64,000 nt of DNA. Origin: CAYXFD01 sp964464175 (lineage in GTDB: Bacteria; Cloacimonadota; Cloacimonadia; Cloacimonadales; JAJBBL01). Of the stretch, positions 27,613-36,574 are shown in pieces. Every line of letters starts with the position of its first letter. Positions within the stretch are counted from its first letter, which is position 1. Made by a program: the position numbers and the translations under genes. The notes below the pieces were generated by a model that was not told the origin of the DNA, ran no database searches, and was given only the letters and a program-made list of their open reading frames with translations. The stretch is taken from positions 24,253-88,252 of the forward strand of contig CAYXFD010000012.1 in assembly GCA_964464175.1 (NCBI GenBank), read 5' to 3'.

Positions 27613-29040
27613 TCAGACCTTTTCTATTTTGATCATATTGATCTCTTCTGTTTCGATCATTGGAGTGCCGGTTACATATACGACAATATCATCTTTCTTT
27701 ATCAAGCCCTGAGTCAGGGCAAAACTCTGTGCTTGAGACAATATCTCGTCGGTGTTTCCGAAAGATTCGATAAAGATGCTTTCAACCCCCCAGCTTAATT
27801 TTAAGCGGGTCACTGTTTTATCATTAGGACTAAAAGCCAGTATTGGTGTTTTAGCTCTGTACTTGGAAAGATAACGGGCAGTTCTTCCGGTCTTGGTCAT
27901 AGCAATAATTGCAGCAGCATTGGTGTCCCTGGCTATTCTACAGGCAGCTTTAGAGAGATTTACAGCAAATTGCGGATTCTCGATGATAGAGTTATCATTA
28001 AGCAGGTGAGAGATTATGTAATCGGTCTCTTCAGCTCTCCTTAAGATAGAATTCATAACTTCCACAGCTGCTGCCGGGTATAAACCGATAGATGTCTCAC
28101 CACTTAACATTACGGCATCAGTACCGTCAAAGAGGGCATTCGCAATATCACTTGCTTCAGCTCGGGTTGAACGGGGGTTATTGATCATTGATTCCAGCAT
28201 CTGGGTTGCAGTTATAACAGGTCTGTTGTAATGGAGACAATACCTGATAATCTCTTTTTGCAGGATGGGAACCTCGTGGGCATTCAGTTCGACTCCCAAA
28301 TCCCCCCTGGCTATCATTATCAGATCGGAACTCTGAATGATCTGCTCGATATCTGCTATTGCCTGAGGTTTTTCGATCTTGGCAATTACCGGAATGCGGG
28401 AATCTCTGGCTTGAAGGATCTGTTTGAGCTCTACAATATCCTGACTGCTGCGGACGAAAGAGAGGGCAAGGAAATCAAGCTTATGCTCCAAAGCGAAATC
28501 GAGATCCTTTTTGTCTTTAGCTGTCAGAGAAGGGGTGCTGAGCGAAGAATCGGGAAAATTGACCCCTTTCCCGCTTCGAACCATTCCCCCGTTTACCACC
28601 CGGCAATAAACACTCTCTCCAATGATGTCCTGAATAATCAATTCTATCAAGCCGTCATCGATCAGGATCCTGTTGCTGATAGCTACATCCTGACAGAGTT
28701 TTTCATAGGTTACAGGTAAAATCTTAAAACCGGAGTTATCCGAAGACTCAGTTGAGGAGAGGAGAACTGTTTCACCACTGTTAAGTGATATCTCATCACT
28801 CAGTTTCCCTATTCGCACTTTAGGACCGCTGAGATCACCGATAATTGGTATCTCAGTACCGGAGGATTCTGCAGCAATACGGATGTTTTTTATCAGTTCC
28901 AGATGTTCAGCATGGGTACCGTGAGAAAAGTTGAGCCGGGCAACATTCATCCCATTTTTTATCAGTTCTCTAATTCTATCTGCTTTTTTGGTAGCGGGAC
29001 CGATAGTACAAATGATCTTTGTCTTACGATTTCTCTTCAT
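27613..29040 (-). CDS. pyk: Pyruvate kinase
   Basis: Pyruvate kinase converts phosphoenolpyruvate and ADP to pyruvate and ATP at the end of glycolysis. In 475 residues it has KIICTIGPATK near the start, NVARLNFSHGTH near 33-44, SGPKVRIG, IAKIEKPQAI near 218, MIARGDLGVEL near 245, and ATQMLESMINNPRSTRAE near 275. The C-terminal domain (GRTARYLSKYRAKTPILAFSPN) is the usual regulatory domain. I use the ATG at 29040 with AAGGT upstream; an in-frame GTG at 29070 lacks a site. It follows rarA by 59 bases. Confidence 0.95.
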   Translation of the reverse strand: MKRNRKTKIICTIGPATKKADRIRELIKNGMNVARLNFSHGTHAEHLELIKNIRIAAESSGTEIPIIGDLSGPKVRIGKLSDEISLNSGETVLLSSTESSDNSGFKILPVTYEKLCQDVAISNRILIDDGLIELIIQDIIGESVYCRVVNGGMVRSGKGVNFPDSSLSTPSLTAKDKKDLDFALEHKLDFLALSFVRSSQDIVELKQILQARDSRIPVIAKIEKPQAIADIEQIIQSSDLIMIARGDLGVELNAHEVPILQKEIIRYCLHYNRPVITATQMLESMINNPRSTRAEASDIANALFDGTDAVMLSGETSIGLYPAAAVEVMNSILRRAEETDYIISHLLNDNSIIENPQFAVNLSKAACRIARDTNAAAIIAMTKTGRTARYLSKYRAKTPILAFSPNDKTVTRLKLSWGVESIFIESFGNTDEILSQAQSFALTQGLIKKDDIVVYVTGTPMIETEEINMIKIEKV

Positions 29041-29099
29041 GTTATCTACCTTATGGGGTTCTGAAGTCACACAATGATTGAGTGTTCTCAGGGCATCGA

Positions 29100-30431
29100 T
29101 TACTTGTCTTTGTGCTCATTTTGCTTTTCTTTTAGTTTAGCCCACCAATCCAGGCGGTTTTTTATCTCTTTTTCAAATCCGAAATCTGTAGGAAGATAGT
29201 AGGTCTTTTCTCTCATCGCCTCCGGGAAGCATTTCATGTAGGCGTAATGATGATCAAAATCGTGAGCATATTTATAATCTTTTCCGTATTCAAGCTCCTT
29301 CAGCAATTCTGTAGGGGCATTTCTGATCTGCAGGGGAACAGGCAAATGCCCTGTTTTGTGGGCATCGGCAACCGCAGCTCCATAGGCAGTGTAGAGCGAA
29401 TTACTCTTCGGTGCTGTAGCCAGATAAACCACGAGTTGGGCAATAGCATTGCTCCCTTCCGGCATTCCGATAAAATGAACTGCTTCCTTCACAGCAATAG
29501 CCTGCAGAAGAGCATTGGGATCAGCCAGTCCTACATCTTCCGAGGCAAAGCGGACAAGTCTTCTGACGATATATAAGGGGTCTTCCCCCGCTTCGAGCAT
29601 TCTTGCCAGCCAATATAGACCGGCTTGGGGATCGCTTGCCCGGAGAGCTTTGTGCAGGGCGGAGATATGGTTAAAATGTTCTTCTCTGTTTTTATCGTAT
29701 AAGAGTGTCTTTCCTGCCAGGATTTTCTTCATCAGCTCCACTGTTAGTGCCTGATTAGATTGATGATGGATCAGGATAACCTCCAGATTATTCAGAGCTT
29801 TCCGGGCATCCCCACCACTTTGTGATACCAGAAAGTCTATCACCTGTTGCGAAAACTCTATCTTTTCCGGATTATACTTAGCAAGAGCTTTCTCAATAAT
29901 AGTTCTTATGTGTTCATCTTTTAGCTGTTCCAGGACTAAGACATGACAGCGTGATAATAAGGCAGGGATAATCTCGAAAGAAGGATTTTCGGTAGTTGCT
30001 CCGATCAGGATTATCGCCCCTTTTTCCAGATAGGGTAGAAAAGCGTCCTGCTGAGCCTTATTGAAACGGTGAATCTCATCAATGAAGATAACGGTCGGTA
30101 TCTCGGAATAGAAAAGACTGTTCTCAGCCTCTTTCATTACCTGTTTTACTTCTTTGATACCGGTTAAAACAGCACTAAAGGGGATGAAGTTGTAATTCTG
30201 CATAAGGGAAACCAGTCTGGCAATCGTGGTTTTCCCGCTGCCGGGAGGACCCCATAAGATGAAAGAGGATAATTTACCTGAGGCAAGCATTCGTTTCAGC
30301 AGAGAATCGTTTGCCAGCAATTTATCCTGTCCAATAATATCTTCCAGAGTCTGAGGGCGGCATCTCTCTGCCAGGGGGATATGATCCGATGAAATCTTCT
30401 TTTGTTCGAAAATACTTAGCTGGTCACTCAT
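29100..30431 (-). CDS. rarA: Replication-associated recombination protein A (MgsA/RarA)
   Basis: RarA is a tetrameric AAA+ ATPase, related to clamp-loader subunits, that acts at stalled replication forks. The 443-residue protein has RPQTLEDIIGQDKLL near 25-40, Walker A WGPPGSGKTT near 59-68, Walker B FIDEIHRFNKAQQDAFLPYLE near 115-135, sensor GATTENPSFEI near 147 and the MgsA C-terminal domain (ASDPQAGLYWLARMLEAGEDP near 265-285; RNAPTELLKELEYGKDYKYAHDF near 370-392). AAGGGAG lies upstream of the ATG. Upstream of pyk on the same strand. Confidence 0.95.
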   Translation of the reverse strand: MSDQLSIFEQKKISSDHIPLAERCRPQTLEDIIGQDKLLANDSLLKRMLASGKLSSFILWGPPGSGKTTIARLVSLMQNYNFIPFSAVLTGIKEVKQVMKEAENSLFYSEIPTVIFIDEIHRFNKAQQDAFLPYLEKGAIILIGATTENPSFEIIPALLSRCHVLVLEQLKDEHIRTIIEKALAKYNPEKIEFSQQVIDFLVSQSGGDARKALNNLEVILIHHQSNQALTVELMKKILAGKTLLYDKNREEHFNHISALHKALRASDPQAGLYWLARMLEAGEDPLYIVRRLVRFASEDVGLADPNALLQAIAVKEAVHFIGMPEGSNAIAQLVVYLATAPKSNSLYTAYGAAVADAHKTGHLPVPLQIRNAPTELLKELEYGKDYKYAHDFDHHYAYMKCFPEAMREKTYYLPTDFGFEKEIKNRLDWWAKLKEKQNEHKDK

Positions 30432-30577
30432 TGATCTCTCCCTTATAAAACATCGCTCTCTCTCTTAACAGGATGTATTAATTACTCAATGAGTCTTTCT
30501 GTCAAGAACTTGTGTTGACCATCTTAAGCTTCCTTTTTTATCCTGTCTGATAAGAATCCTCACCTGTAATAGGATGT

Positions 30578-31129
30578 TCATGGTCTCATGATAGCTTCAT
30601 CTTCTGTATAATCAAAGTTAGTCTTTCCGATTTTCACTTTTCCATCCTTTCTCAGAGCAATATATCGCACAAGAGGTTCATCATCTACGGTATGGAGTTT
30701 TGATGTGCCTTTGATGATAATTTGAGGATGAACGGTGTTAATCCATCCATGCTCATGGTAATGATAACCACCATGATCGACATTATCGACAGAACTGTCG
30801 AATTCGTAAATTGCATAATCTGTCTCCAGGATTTCCGGAGGTAAACTGTTAAAGAAAGCTTTAAAACCAAGTGCCCCCTTTGGACCGCCGCTTACCTCGA
30901 TCGTTTCTCCCTCTATCGTTTCGGGACGGAAATCACCACCACCGCCTCCCATGGCTACAGGTCTAATGACATATTGATAACCTATTGCAGCTAATGTGTT
31001 CAGATCTTTGATGATAGTATCAATATGATTCTGCCGTTCATAGCTCCTGAAAAGCGAGATGCCGGCAACTATCATTATCCCTACGATGATTACCGCCAAA
31101 GTCAGTAAAAGCAACTGCTTGTTTCCCAT
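30578..31129 (-). CDS. Hypothetical membrane-anchored protein, prepilin-like N-terminus
   Basis: A 183-residue protein with N-terminal MGNKQ then a hydrophobic helix (LLLLTLAVIIVGIMIVAGISLF), followed by a long helix-forming segment and a small exported domain. A Gly-rich stretch (AMGGGGGDF) and a His/Tyr-rich stretch (DHGGYHYHEHGW) stand out. The very short leader ending in Gly before the helix recalls pseudopilins, but Glu5 is absent. I do not recognise a family. It sits upstream of rarA on the same strand with a 146-base gap. Confidence 0.6.
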   Translation of the reverse strand: MGNKQLLLLTLAVIIVGIMIVAGISLFRSYERQNHIDTIIKDLNTLAAIGYQYVIRPVAMGGGGGDFRPETIEGETIEVSGGPKGALGFKAFFNSLPPEILETDYAIYEFDSSVDNVDHGGYHYHEHGWINTVHPQIIIKGTSKLHTVDDEPLVRYIALRKDGKVKIGKTNFDYTEDEAIMRP

Positions 31130-31582
31130 TCACTTACCTGTGTGTCATTATTTTGCAGAAATTATATTGTTGAAGATATGACAATAAATTCTGAACTGCA
31201 AATATTCCTTAACTAACATACGCCTGTTACGTTAATCTGGCAAATACTTTTTTTCCTCTGCTCGTTACAAGTTATAGGGATAGTGTTTTTCTATACCCGC
31301 CCGCCGCCCCAAAAGGATTACGTCTGATCTGAATTATCGCTTCGGTCAATACAGGTCAGGAACTATAAGCAAATAGAATAATCATTCCTCTGCCTGTAAA
31401 GACCAGTGTATCCGGGGAAATAATAAATCTGCCCACTTATTTAGCTTAACAAAGCGAAAACAACTGCTTATTGCTTGATTTGCCTAATAACTGTCTCGTT
31501 AAAGTATAACACTGCCCGTTATTTGTTCCGGGAAGAAATATTCAGATATAGAAGCGGTTTTTGACACCGGAGAAGGCTAAGC

Positions 31583-31631
31583 GTTAAACCATCAGTTAGT
31601 GAAACATAATCGACTGAATAGATGGTTTAAC
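31583..31631. repeat. 11-bp perfect inverted repeat
   Basis: GTTAAACCATC (31583-31593) is complementary to GATGGTTTAAC (31621-31631); an inner CAGT/ACTG pair extends the structure past a small bulge. It lies about 90 bases upstream of the promoter of the GcvT-fold gene; operator, attachment site or RNA hairpin are all possible. Confidence 0.5.
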
Positions 31632-31717
31632 CGGAACATATCCTTTCGCACGGGGGGGAAGGTTTATAGAAAAAAACAATCTTCCAATCCCTCTATTAAG
31701 ATACAACCTATAATTTA

Positions 31718-31746
31718 TTGACGGTTTTGAAGGGTTTAAATATTAT
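31718..31746 (+). promoter_or_regulatory. Sigma70-type promoter of the GcvT-fold gene
   Basis: TTGACG (31718-31723) and TATTAT (31741-31746), each five of six consensus matches, are separated by exactly 17 bases. Transcription would start near 31753, giving an 80-base leader to the ATG at 31833. Confidence 0.65.
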
Positions 31747-31832
31747 ACACTGAGTTAAAGAGAATGGCGTATATGATAGATATTGATATCTCATCAGACC
31801 GTTCTCTCATTAATCGGAAAAAGAGGAGAATT

Positions 31833-33221
31833 ATGGGTAAGATTGGTTTTGATAACCCCCGGGAACCGAGAAGGACTGCTTTGTATGATGCTGAAGAGTG
31901 GTATCAGGATTTTTTGGCGAAAAGGATAGAGAGAGAATTAGTACCTGTTAAACGGAACAATTTCGGACAGTATTCCATGCCGGTAAATTTTCTGACGACG
32001 GTTATGGAAGAGGCGAAGGCAGTCGAGAAAGTTGCACTTTTCAATATTGATCACATGGCTCAGATACTGATAAAGGGTCGGGATGCGGCAAAGCTCCTGC
32101 AGCGGGTATTTCCTGCGGATATTGAGCAGATTAATGTTGGACAGTGTAAATATACACTGCTGCTCACGCCGGAGGGTACTGTTCTCGATGATCTGATAAT
32201 GATGAGACTCGCGGAAAATGAATTCATTCTGGTTATCAATGCAGGTCATGATATAACCGACACGGCAATACTCGACGGGAAAGAGATTAAGCTGATCTCC
32301 GATGCTGACCATATATATTCTTACAAAAAAGCAGGCGAAGAGGTAGAGATTACTGACATCTCCGACCGGTTTGTCAAGATCGACATTCAGGGGATCTACT
32401 CTTACAAGGTAATCTCGGAGCTCTACGGAAACAGGGTGTTACGAAACAGAAACAAGCCTGAGAAAAATATGGGTTTCTTTACCTTTAACGAATTTGAATA
32501 TCAGGGGTATAAATGCATATTGAGCCGCACCGGATATACTAACCGCTGGGGTTGGGAGATGTATTTTCCCAAAGAGCTTGCCGAAGGTGAGTTTCGCAGA
32601 TTGGTAGAAGCAATATACCCTTTGGGCGGTTTGGTAGTCGGTTTGGGTGGTAGAGACGAAAACAGATTATCAGCTGGTGCTTTCGGACTTCCGCTCTATG
32701 GGCATGAATACGACAGGTATCATACTCCAACTAATGCACCTCTGTTCAAGGCAGCTTTCGATATGTATAAAGAGGACTTTGTCGGGAAGGAAACAATTGC
32801 TAAGGAGATAGCGCAAGGGATAGATAAACGGCTTGTTCTTTTTATAACGGAAGGGATAGTCAGCGGCAGAGGTATCTATAAAGACGGAGTCCGCTTAGGT
32901 TCAGTGACATCTTCTATCAACTCTCCCAATGTATCCCTGGAGAAACGTCAGTACATCGGTTCTCAGAGACGGGGGGTGAATACAGAGGATGGGATAGCTG
33001 CCATTGGACTCGGCTGGCTGAAGAATAATGTCTTTGAAGTTGATGAAGAAGGGAATGACATTCTGGAGAAGGATGGAAAGCCGGTGAGAATAAAAGTTGA
33101 GTTTTTCCGGGAAGATGAGCAAAGAAAGCCGAAAGGAAATCCGATAGTTGGATACATTTCCGGTGATGGAGTTAACCCTGCTACCGCACCCCGTCCTTTA
33201 AAAAAGATCGAAAATCTTTAA
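31833..33221 (+). CDS. Aminomethyltransferase (GcvT)-fold folate-binding family protein
   Basis: A protein of 462 residues with the GcvT/YgfZ/DMSP-demethylase tetrahydrofolate-binding fold. Key stretches are ALFNIDHMAQILIKGRDAAKLLQ near 70-92, NVGQCKYTLLLTPEGTVLDDLIMMRL near 105-130, FSRTGYTNRWGWEMYFP-like LSRTGYTNRWGWEMYFP near 230-246, and VGLGGRDENRLSAGAFGLPLYGHEYD near 268-292 (family: GLGARDTLRLEAGxPLYGxEL). It is about 100 residues longer than glycine-cleavage T protein and no gcvH/gcvP is nearby, so a different one-carbon substrate is likely. I prefer the ATG at 31833, with AGAGGAGA upstream, over 31764. It is followed by the SDR gene after 24 bases. Confidence 0.78.
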   Translation: MGKIGFDNPREPRRTALYDAEEWYQDFLAKRIERELVPVKRNNFGQYSMPVNFLTTVMEEAKAVEKVALFNIDHMAQILIKGRDAAKLLQRVFPADIEQINVGQCKYTLLLTPEGTVLDDLIMMRLAENEFILVINAGHDITDTAILDGKEIKLISDADHIYSYKKAGEEVEITDISDRFVKIDIQGIYSYKVISELYGNRVLRNRNKPEKNMGFFTFNEFEYQGYKCILSRTGYTNRWGWEMYFPKELAEGEFRRLVEAIYPLGGLVVGLGGRDENRLSAGAFGLPLYGHEYDRYHTPTNAPLFKAAFDMYKEDFVGKETIAKEIAQGIDKRLVLFITEGIVSGRGIYKDGVRLGSVTSSINSPNVSLEKRQYIGSQRRGVNTEDGIAAIGLGWLKNNVFEVDEEGNDILEKDGKPVRIKVEFFREDEQRKPKGNPIVGYISGDGVNPATAPRPLKKIENL

Positions 33222-33245
33222 CCCCCAAAGTGAGAGAAGAAGGTT

Positions 33246-34268
33246 ATGTCTCATAATAAGAGAGTATTAATAACAGGTGGTGCCGGTTTTGTCGGCTCTA
33301 ATCTCATTAGTTATTTGTTAAAGCGTTATCCTCACTACAAGGTGATCAACTTTGATAAACTGACCGAATCGGGTGCTTTGAACCGTCTTCATGCCGAAGA
33401 GAACAACCCTAACTATCTTTTTGTCAACGGAGATATAACTTCGGAAAGAGATGTACAGTATGTTTTTGAGGAGTATAAACCCGATTTTATTGTTCACTTT
33501 GCTTCACAATCATATATTGACAGGAATATTCATCAACCGGGCATATTCATTCAGACTAATGTCATCGGAACTCAGAATCTCTTGCTAAATGCCCGCAGTA
33601 CGCAAGTTGGAAAGATGGTTCATATCTCAACCAGCAAAGTGTACGGTTGCACAAAATTCGGTATGGGTAAAGAGGATGAAGAGACTCCGATGAAACCCTG
33701 TGACCCCTACGCAGCGAGCAAGGCTTCGGCTGACTTATTCGTCCAGGCTGCCTATCGGGCTCACAATCTTGACGTTAATATCATCAGACCAACAAACATC
33801 TACGGAAAGTATCAGTTTCCCGAGAAACTGATTCCTACAGTAATCGGTGCCATTATGCAAGATAAGGAGATACCGGTATTCGGAGATGGTCATAATGTCA
33901 GAGATTGGGTCTTTATTGACGATTATTGTCAGGCAATAGATCTTGTTTTACATAGGGGACAAGCAGGAGAAACTTATAATTTAAGCTCCGGAGATGAGTT
34001 AAGGAATATTGAACTGGTCAAAAAGATCATGATCATGATGAAGGGAGATAAGACACGGATCAACTTTATGAAAGATCGTTTGGGGGATCAATCTTATCCG
34101 AGCATCGAAGCAAAAAAAATTACTACTGAACTCGGTTGGAAACCACAGACCGAGATTGATGAGGGATTGAAAAAAACGATCGAATGGTACAAAAATCATA
34201 CCGATTGGATTGAAGAGATCTATTCGGGTGATTATCAGAGATACAATGACGAGATACAGAAAAGCTGA
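33246..34268 (+). CDS. Extended SDR sugar-nucleotide enzyme, RmlB-like without dehydratase residues
   Basis: A 340-residue extended short-chain dehydrogenase with the NAD-binding loop GGAGFVGSN at residues 10-18, FASQSYIDRNIHQPG near 83, and the catalytic tyrosine/lysine in PYAASKASAD near 156-165. Overall it reads like dTDP-glucose 4,6-dehydratase. In that enzyme the STDEVYG motif supplies the catalytic Asp and Glu; here it is STSKVYG, so both are replaced. I therefore infer an epimerase or other SDR reaction rather than dehydration. AGAAGAAGG precedes the ATG. Confidence 0.85.
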   Translation: MSHNKRVLITGGAGFVGSNLISYLLKRYPHYKVINFDKLTESGALNRLHAEENNPNYLFVNGDITSERDVQYVFEEYKPDFIVHFASQSYIDRNIHQPGIFIQTNVIGTQNLLLNARSTQVGKMVHISTSKVYGCTKFGMGKEDEETPMKPCDPYAASKASADLFVQAAYRAHNLDVNIIRPTNIYGKYQFPEKLIPTVIGAIMQDKEIPVFGDGHNVRDWVFIDDYCQAIDLVLHRGQAGETYNLSSGDELRNIELVKKIMIMMKGDKTRINFMKDRLGDQSYPSIEAKKITTELGWKPQTEIDEGLKKTIEWYKNHTDWIEEIYSGDYQRYNDEIQKS

Positions 34269-34449
34269 TTAGACCGATTGTAAGTTATTACGAACGGGTA
34301 ATAGATACTCACTCAGAATAATCAAAAAACCCCCCAGATTGTTATAGATCAGAGCAGTTATTTTCCAGACATCTATTCAATGAGAAAACTGTTATTTCCA
34401 GAATCACAAGAATTTACTAATGATTGAACCCTTTAAGGATCTTAGAACT

Positions 34450-36015
34450 ATGAAAAGTAATAGAAGAGAGAATAAAATCAGCACACCGGTAATCGTTTTA
34501 TTATTATTGCTGATCTTGAGCAGTTGCTCAAGCTTCAATAAGCAGAAAGAGCCAGATACAAAGTTAGTTTCTGACCCCATCTCAGAACAGGAAAAAGAAG
34601 AGAGAGCTGCAGAAATTGACGATCTTGACTATCTAAAAAGCATCTATACCGATAATGTCCCTGAATTATTGAATCTCATTTATTATAAAGACAAAAAGAT
34701 AGATTCACTAAACATAATGATTGATTATCTCTATTTCAAAGCCGATTCTTTGAGGCAGGAACTGGACTATTACAATGGTAGGGTAATGATCAATTCTGAC
34801 TTTGAGATACCTCAGCAGTTCGTCTATGCCGGCAGGGTATTTGATATCAGCAATGAACGAATCTATCATAAATTCAGTGAGATATTCGAGCAGGAACTGA
34901 AAGCTGCTCACCGCTATATTCCTCGCAGCGGCATTTACTTTCCCCTCTTTGATTCTGTTTTCGCTGCCTACGACATTCCAGCAGACATTAAATATCTGGC
35001 TATTGCTGAAAGCGGTCTCAGTTCCATGGCTACTTCACCGGTTGGAGCAGGAGGGATCTGGCAATTCATGCCCGCTACTGCCAGGCAGTATAACTTAAAA
35101 GTAGATAACTTTGTTGATGAAAGAAGAAATATCTTCAAAGCTACGGATGCTGCAGCCCGGTATTTACTCGATAGTTTCAAATTCATGAATAATCTGGGCA
35201 GCAGAGATTGGTTGCTGGCTATGTGTGCCTACAACGCTGGAAACAACGGAGTAGCAAGAGTTATGAGAGAGCAGCAGGCTGCCGATTTTTTTGATCTGAT
35301 TATGCGGGTTGATGAAACTAACCGTTATGTCTGGCGGGCAGCGGCGATAAAGATGATCTTTGATAATGAAGAGCTGATCTTCGGTACAAGATTTGAACGG
35401 GAACCATCTTTGATAGAAATAACCAGAAGTGAAAGTCTCCAGCTAAAGGGTTATTATCAGCTAAATGACTGGGTGCAGGCTCAGGGCACGGTGTTAAGGC
35501 GGGTTTGGGAGCTAAATCCCTGGATTAATCTCTATCAAAGACAGAGACAAAGATATTCGGCGATAAACGATATGATTCTTCCCCCGGGTGACTATGAAAT
35601 CCTGCTTCCCATAGAGAGTGAAAAGGACTTTTCGTTATTAGCGGATGTAGAACGCCGGTTTCAGGATAAAAATGCCGGATACTTTACTCATCATACCGTA
35701 CAAAGAGGCGATACCTTATACGATATTGCCAGACGTTATAATACCACGATTACTAATATCAAATCAATGAATAATCTCCGGACTAACACCATACATCCCG
35801 GTCAGAGATTGCAGATACTCGGAACTCCGGGTTCAGGCGGGACTTCATCCGGAAGCAATATCTATATTGTAAAAAGCGGTGATTCTCTGGAATCTATTGC
35901 CCGCAGACTCAACGTCTCTCTCAACCATCTGCTTACCCGTAACAATCTCTCTGTTCAGGAAAGAAACGGTAGGAGAATAGTCATAATCCGGCCGGGACAA
36001 AGGCTATACTACTGA
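34450..36015 (+). CDS. MltD-like lytic transglycosylase lipoprotein with two LysM domains
   Basis: A 521-residue outer-surface murein lytic transglycosylase. The N-terminus is a lipoprotein signal ending in LSSC. A helical linker follows, then an SLT domain with catalytic Glu187 in AESGLSSMATSPVGAGGIWQF and CAYNAGNNGVARV near 262-274. Two LysM peptidoglycan-binding domains close the protein (HTVQRGDTLYDIARRYNTT near 415, and YIVKSGDSLESIARRLNVS near 467). The ATG at 34450 gives a classic signal n-region, so I prefer it to 34420, although its AAGGAT is slightly distant. No transpeptidase is adjacent. Confidence 0.9.
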   Translation: MKSNRRENKISTPVIVLLLLLILSSCSSFNKQKEPDTKLVSDPISEQEKEERAAEIDDLDYLKSIYTDNVPELLNLIYYKDKKIDSLNIMIDYLYFKADSLRQELDYYNGRVMINSDFEIPQQFVYAGRVFDISNERIYHKFSEIFEQELKAAHRYIPRSGIYFPLFDSVFAAYDIPADIKYLAIAESGLSSMATSPVGAGGIWQFMPATARQYNLKVDNFVDERRNIFKATDAAARYLLDSFKFMNNLGSRDWLLAMCAYNAGNNGVARVMREQQAADFFDLIMRVDETNRYVWRAAAIKMIFDNEELIFGTRFEREPSLIEITRSESLQLKGYYQLNDWVQAQGTVLRRVWELNPWINLYQRQRQRYSAINDMILPPGDYEILLPIESEKDFSLLADVERRFQDKNAGYFTHHTVQRGDTLYDIARRYNTTITNIKSMNNLRTNTIHPGQRLQILGTPGSGGTSSGSNIYIVKSGDSLESIARRLNVSLNHLLTRNNLSVQERNGRRIVIIRPGQRLYY

Positions 36016-36037
36016 TGACAATAGGGCTTTTTGCTCG

Positions 36038-36484
36038 ATGAAAGAGATTCTGATCAGAAAGATGCTTGATAGTGACTTACCGGAAGTCATGCGGCTTGAG
36101 CGGGAGTTGTTCACAGATCCCTGGCAGGAAGAGATGTTCCGGCAGGAATTAGAGGCGGAGAGTGCCTATCTGCTCGAGACAAGTGAGGAGAAAAAACTGA
36201 TTGGATATGTCTGTGCTTTACAAATCCTTGACGAATTTATGATTACCAATATTGCTGTCAGGAATGAAGAACAGCAAAAGGGATATGGCAAAAAACTACT
36301 GTTGTATCTGACCGGCGAAATGGTTAAGCAAGGCTGTAAGAGATGTTTTCTGGAAGTCAGAGCTAAAAACTTTCACGCCATAGAGTTCTATAAGCGTCAG
36401 GGTTTCGAGACTATCGGAAGGAGAAAAAACTACTATCGTGAACCGGTCGATGATGCTTTGGTAATGAAGTTGGAGTTATATTAG
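36038..36484 (+). CDS. rimI: Ribosomal-protein-alanine N-acetyltransferase RimI-like
   Basis: A 148-residue GNAT acetyltransferase. RimI acetylates the N-terminal alanine of ribosomal protein S18. Visible motifs are LERELFTDPWQEEMF near 20-34, FMITNIAVRNEEQQKGYGKKLL near 67-88 (acetyl-CoA loop with QxxGxG-type pattern) and FLEVRAKNFHAIEFYKRQGFETIGRRKNYY near 108-138, which is characteristic of RimI. It begins 22 bases after the transglycosylase gene with only a weak binding site. Confidence 0.88.
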   Translation: MKEILIRKMLDSDLPEVMRLERELFTDPWQEEMFRQELEAESAYLLETSEEKKLIGYVCALQILDEFMITNIAVRNEEQQKGYGKKLLLYLTGEMVKQGCKRCFLEVRAKNFHAIEFYKRQGFETIGRRKNYYREPVDDALVMKLELY

Positions 36485-36574
36485 TACTGCCGGAAGATGA
36501 TTTATGCTATACAATGATTGATATCCGGAAAAAGCAGGTGGTCAGAAATATTGGAACAGGAAATAACTTAGAAG

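Larger units (their letters stand above)
31130..31832. other. Long intergenic region upstream of the GcvT-fold gene
   Basis: No gene is visible in most of this divergent stretch. It contains a perfect 11-bp inverted repeat (31583-31593 / 31621-31631) and a good promoter at 31718-31746, both listed. A C/G-rich run (cccgcccgccgcccc, near 31297-31312) stands out against the AT-rich background. Confidence 0.5.
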
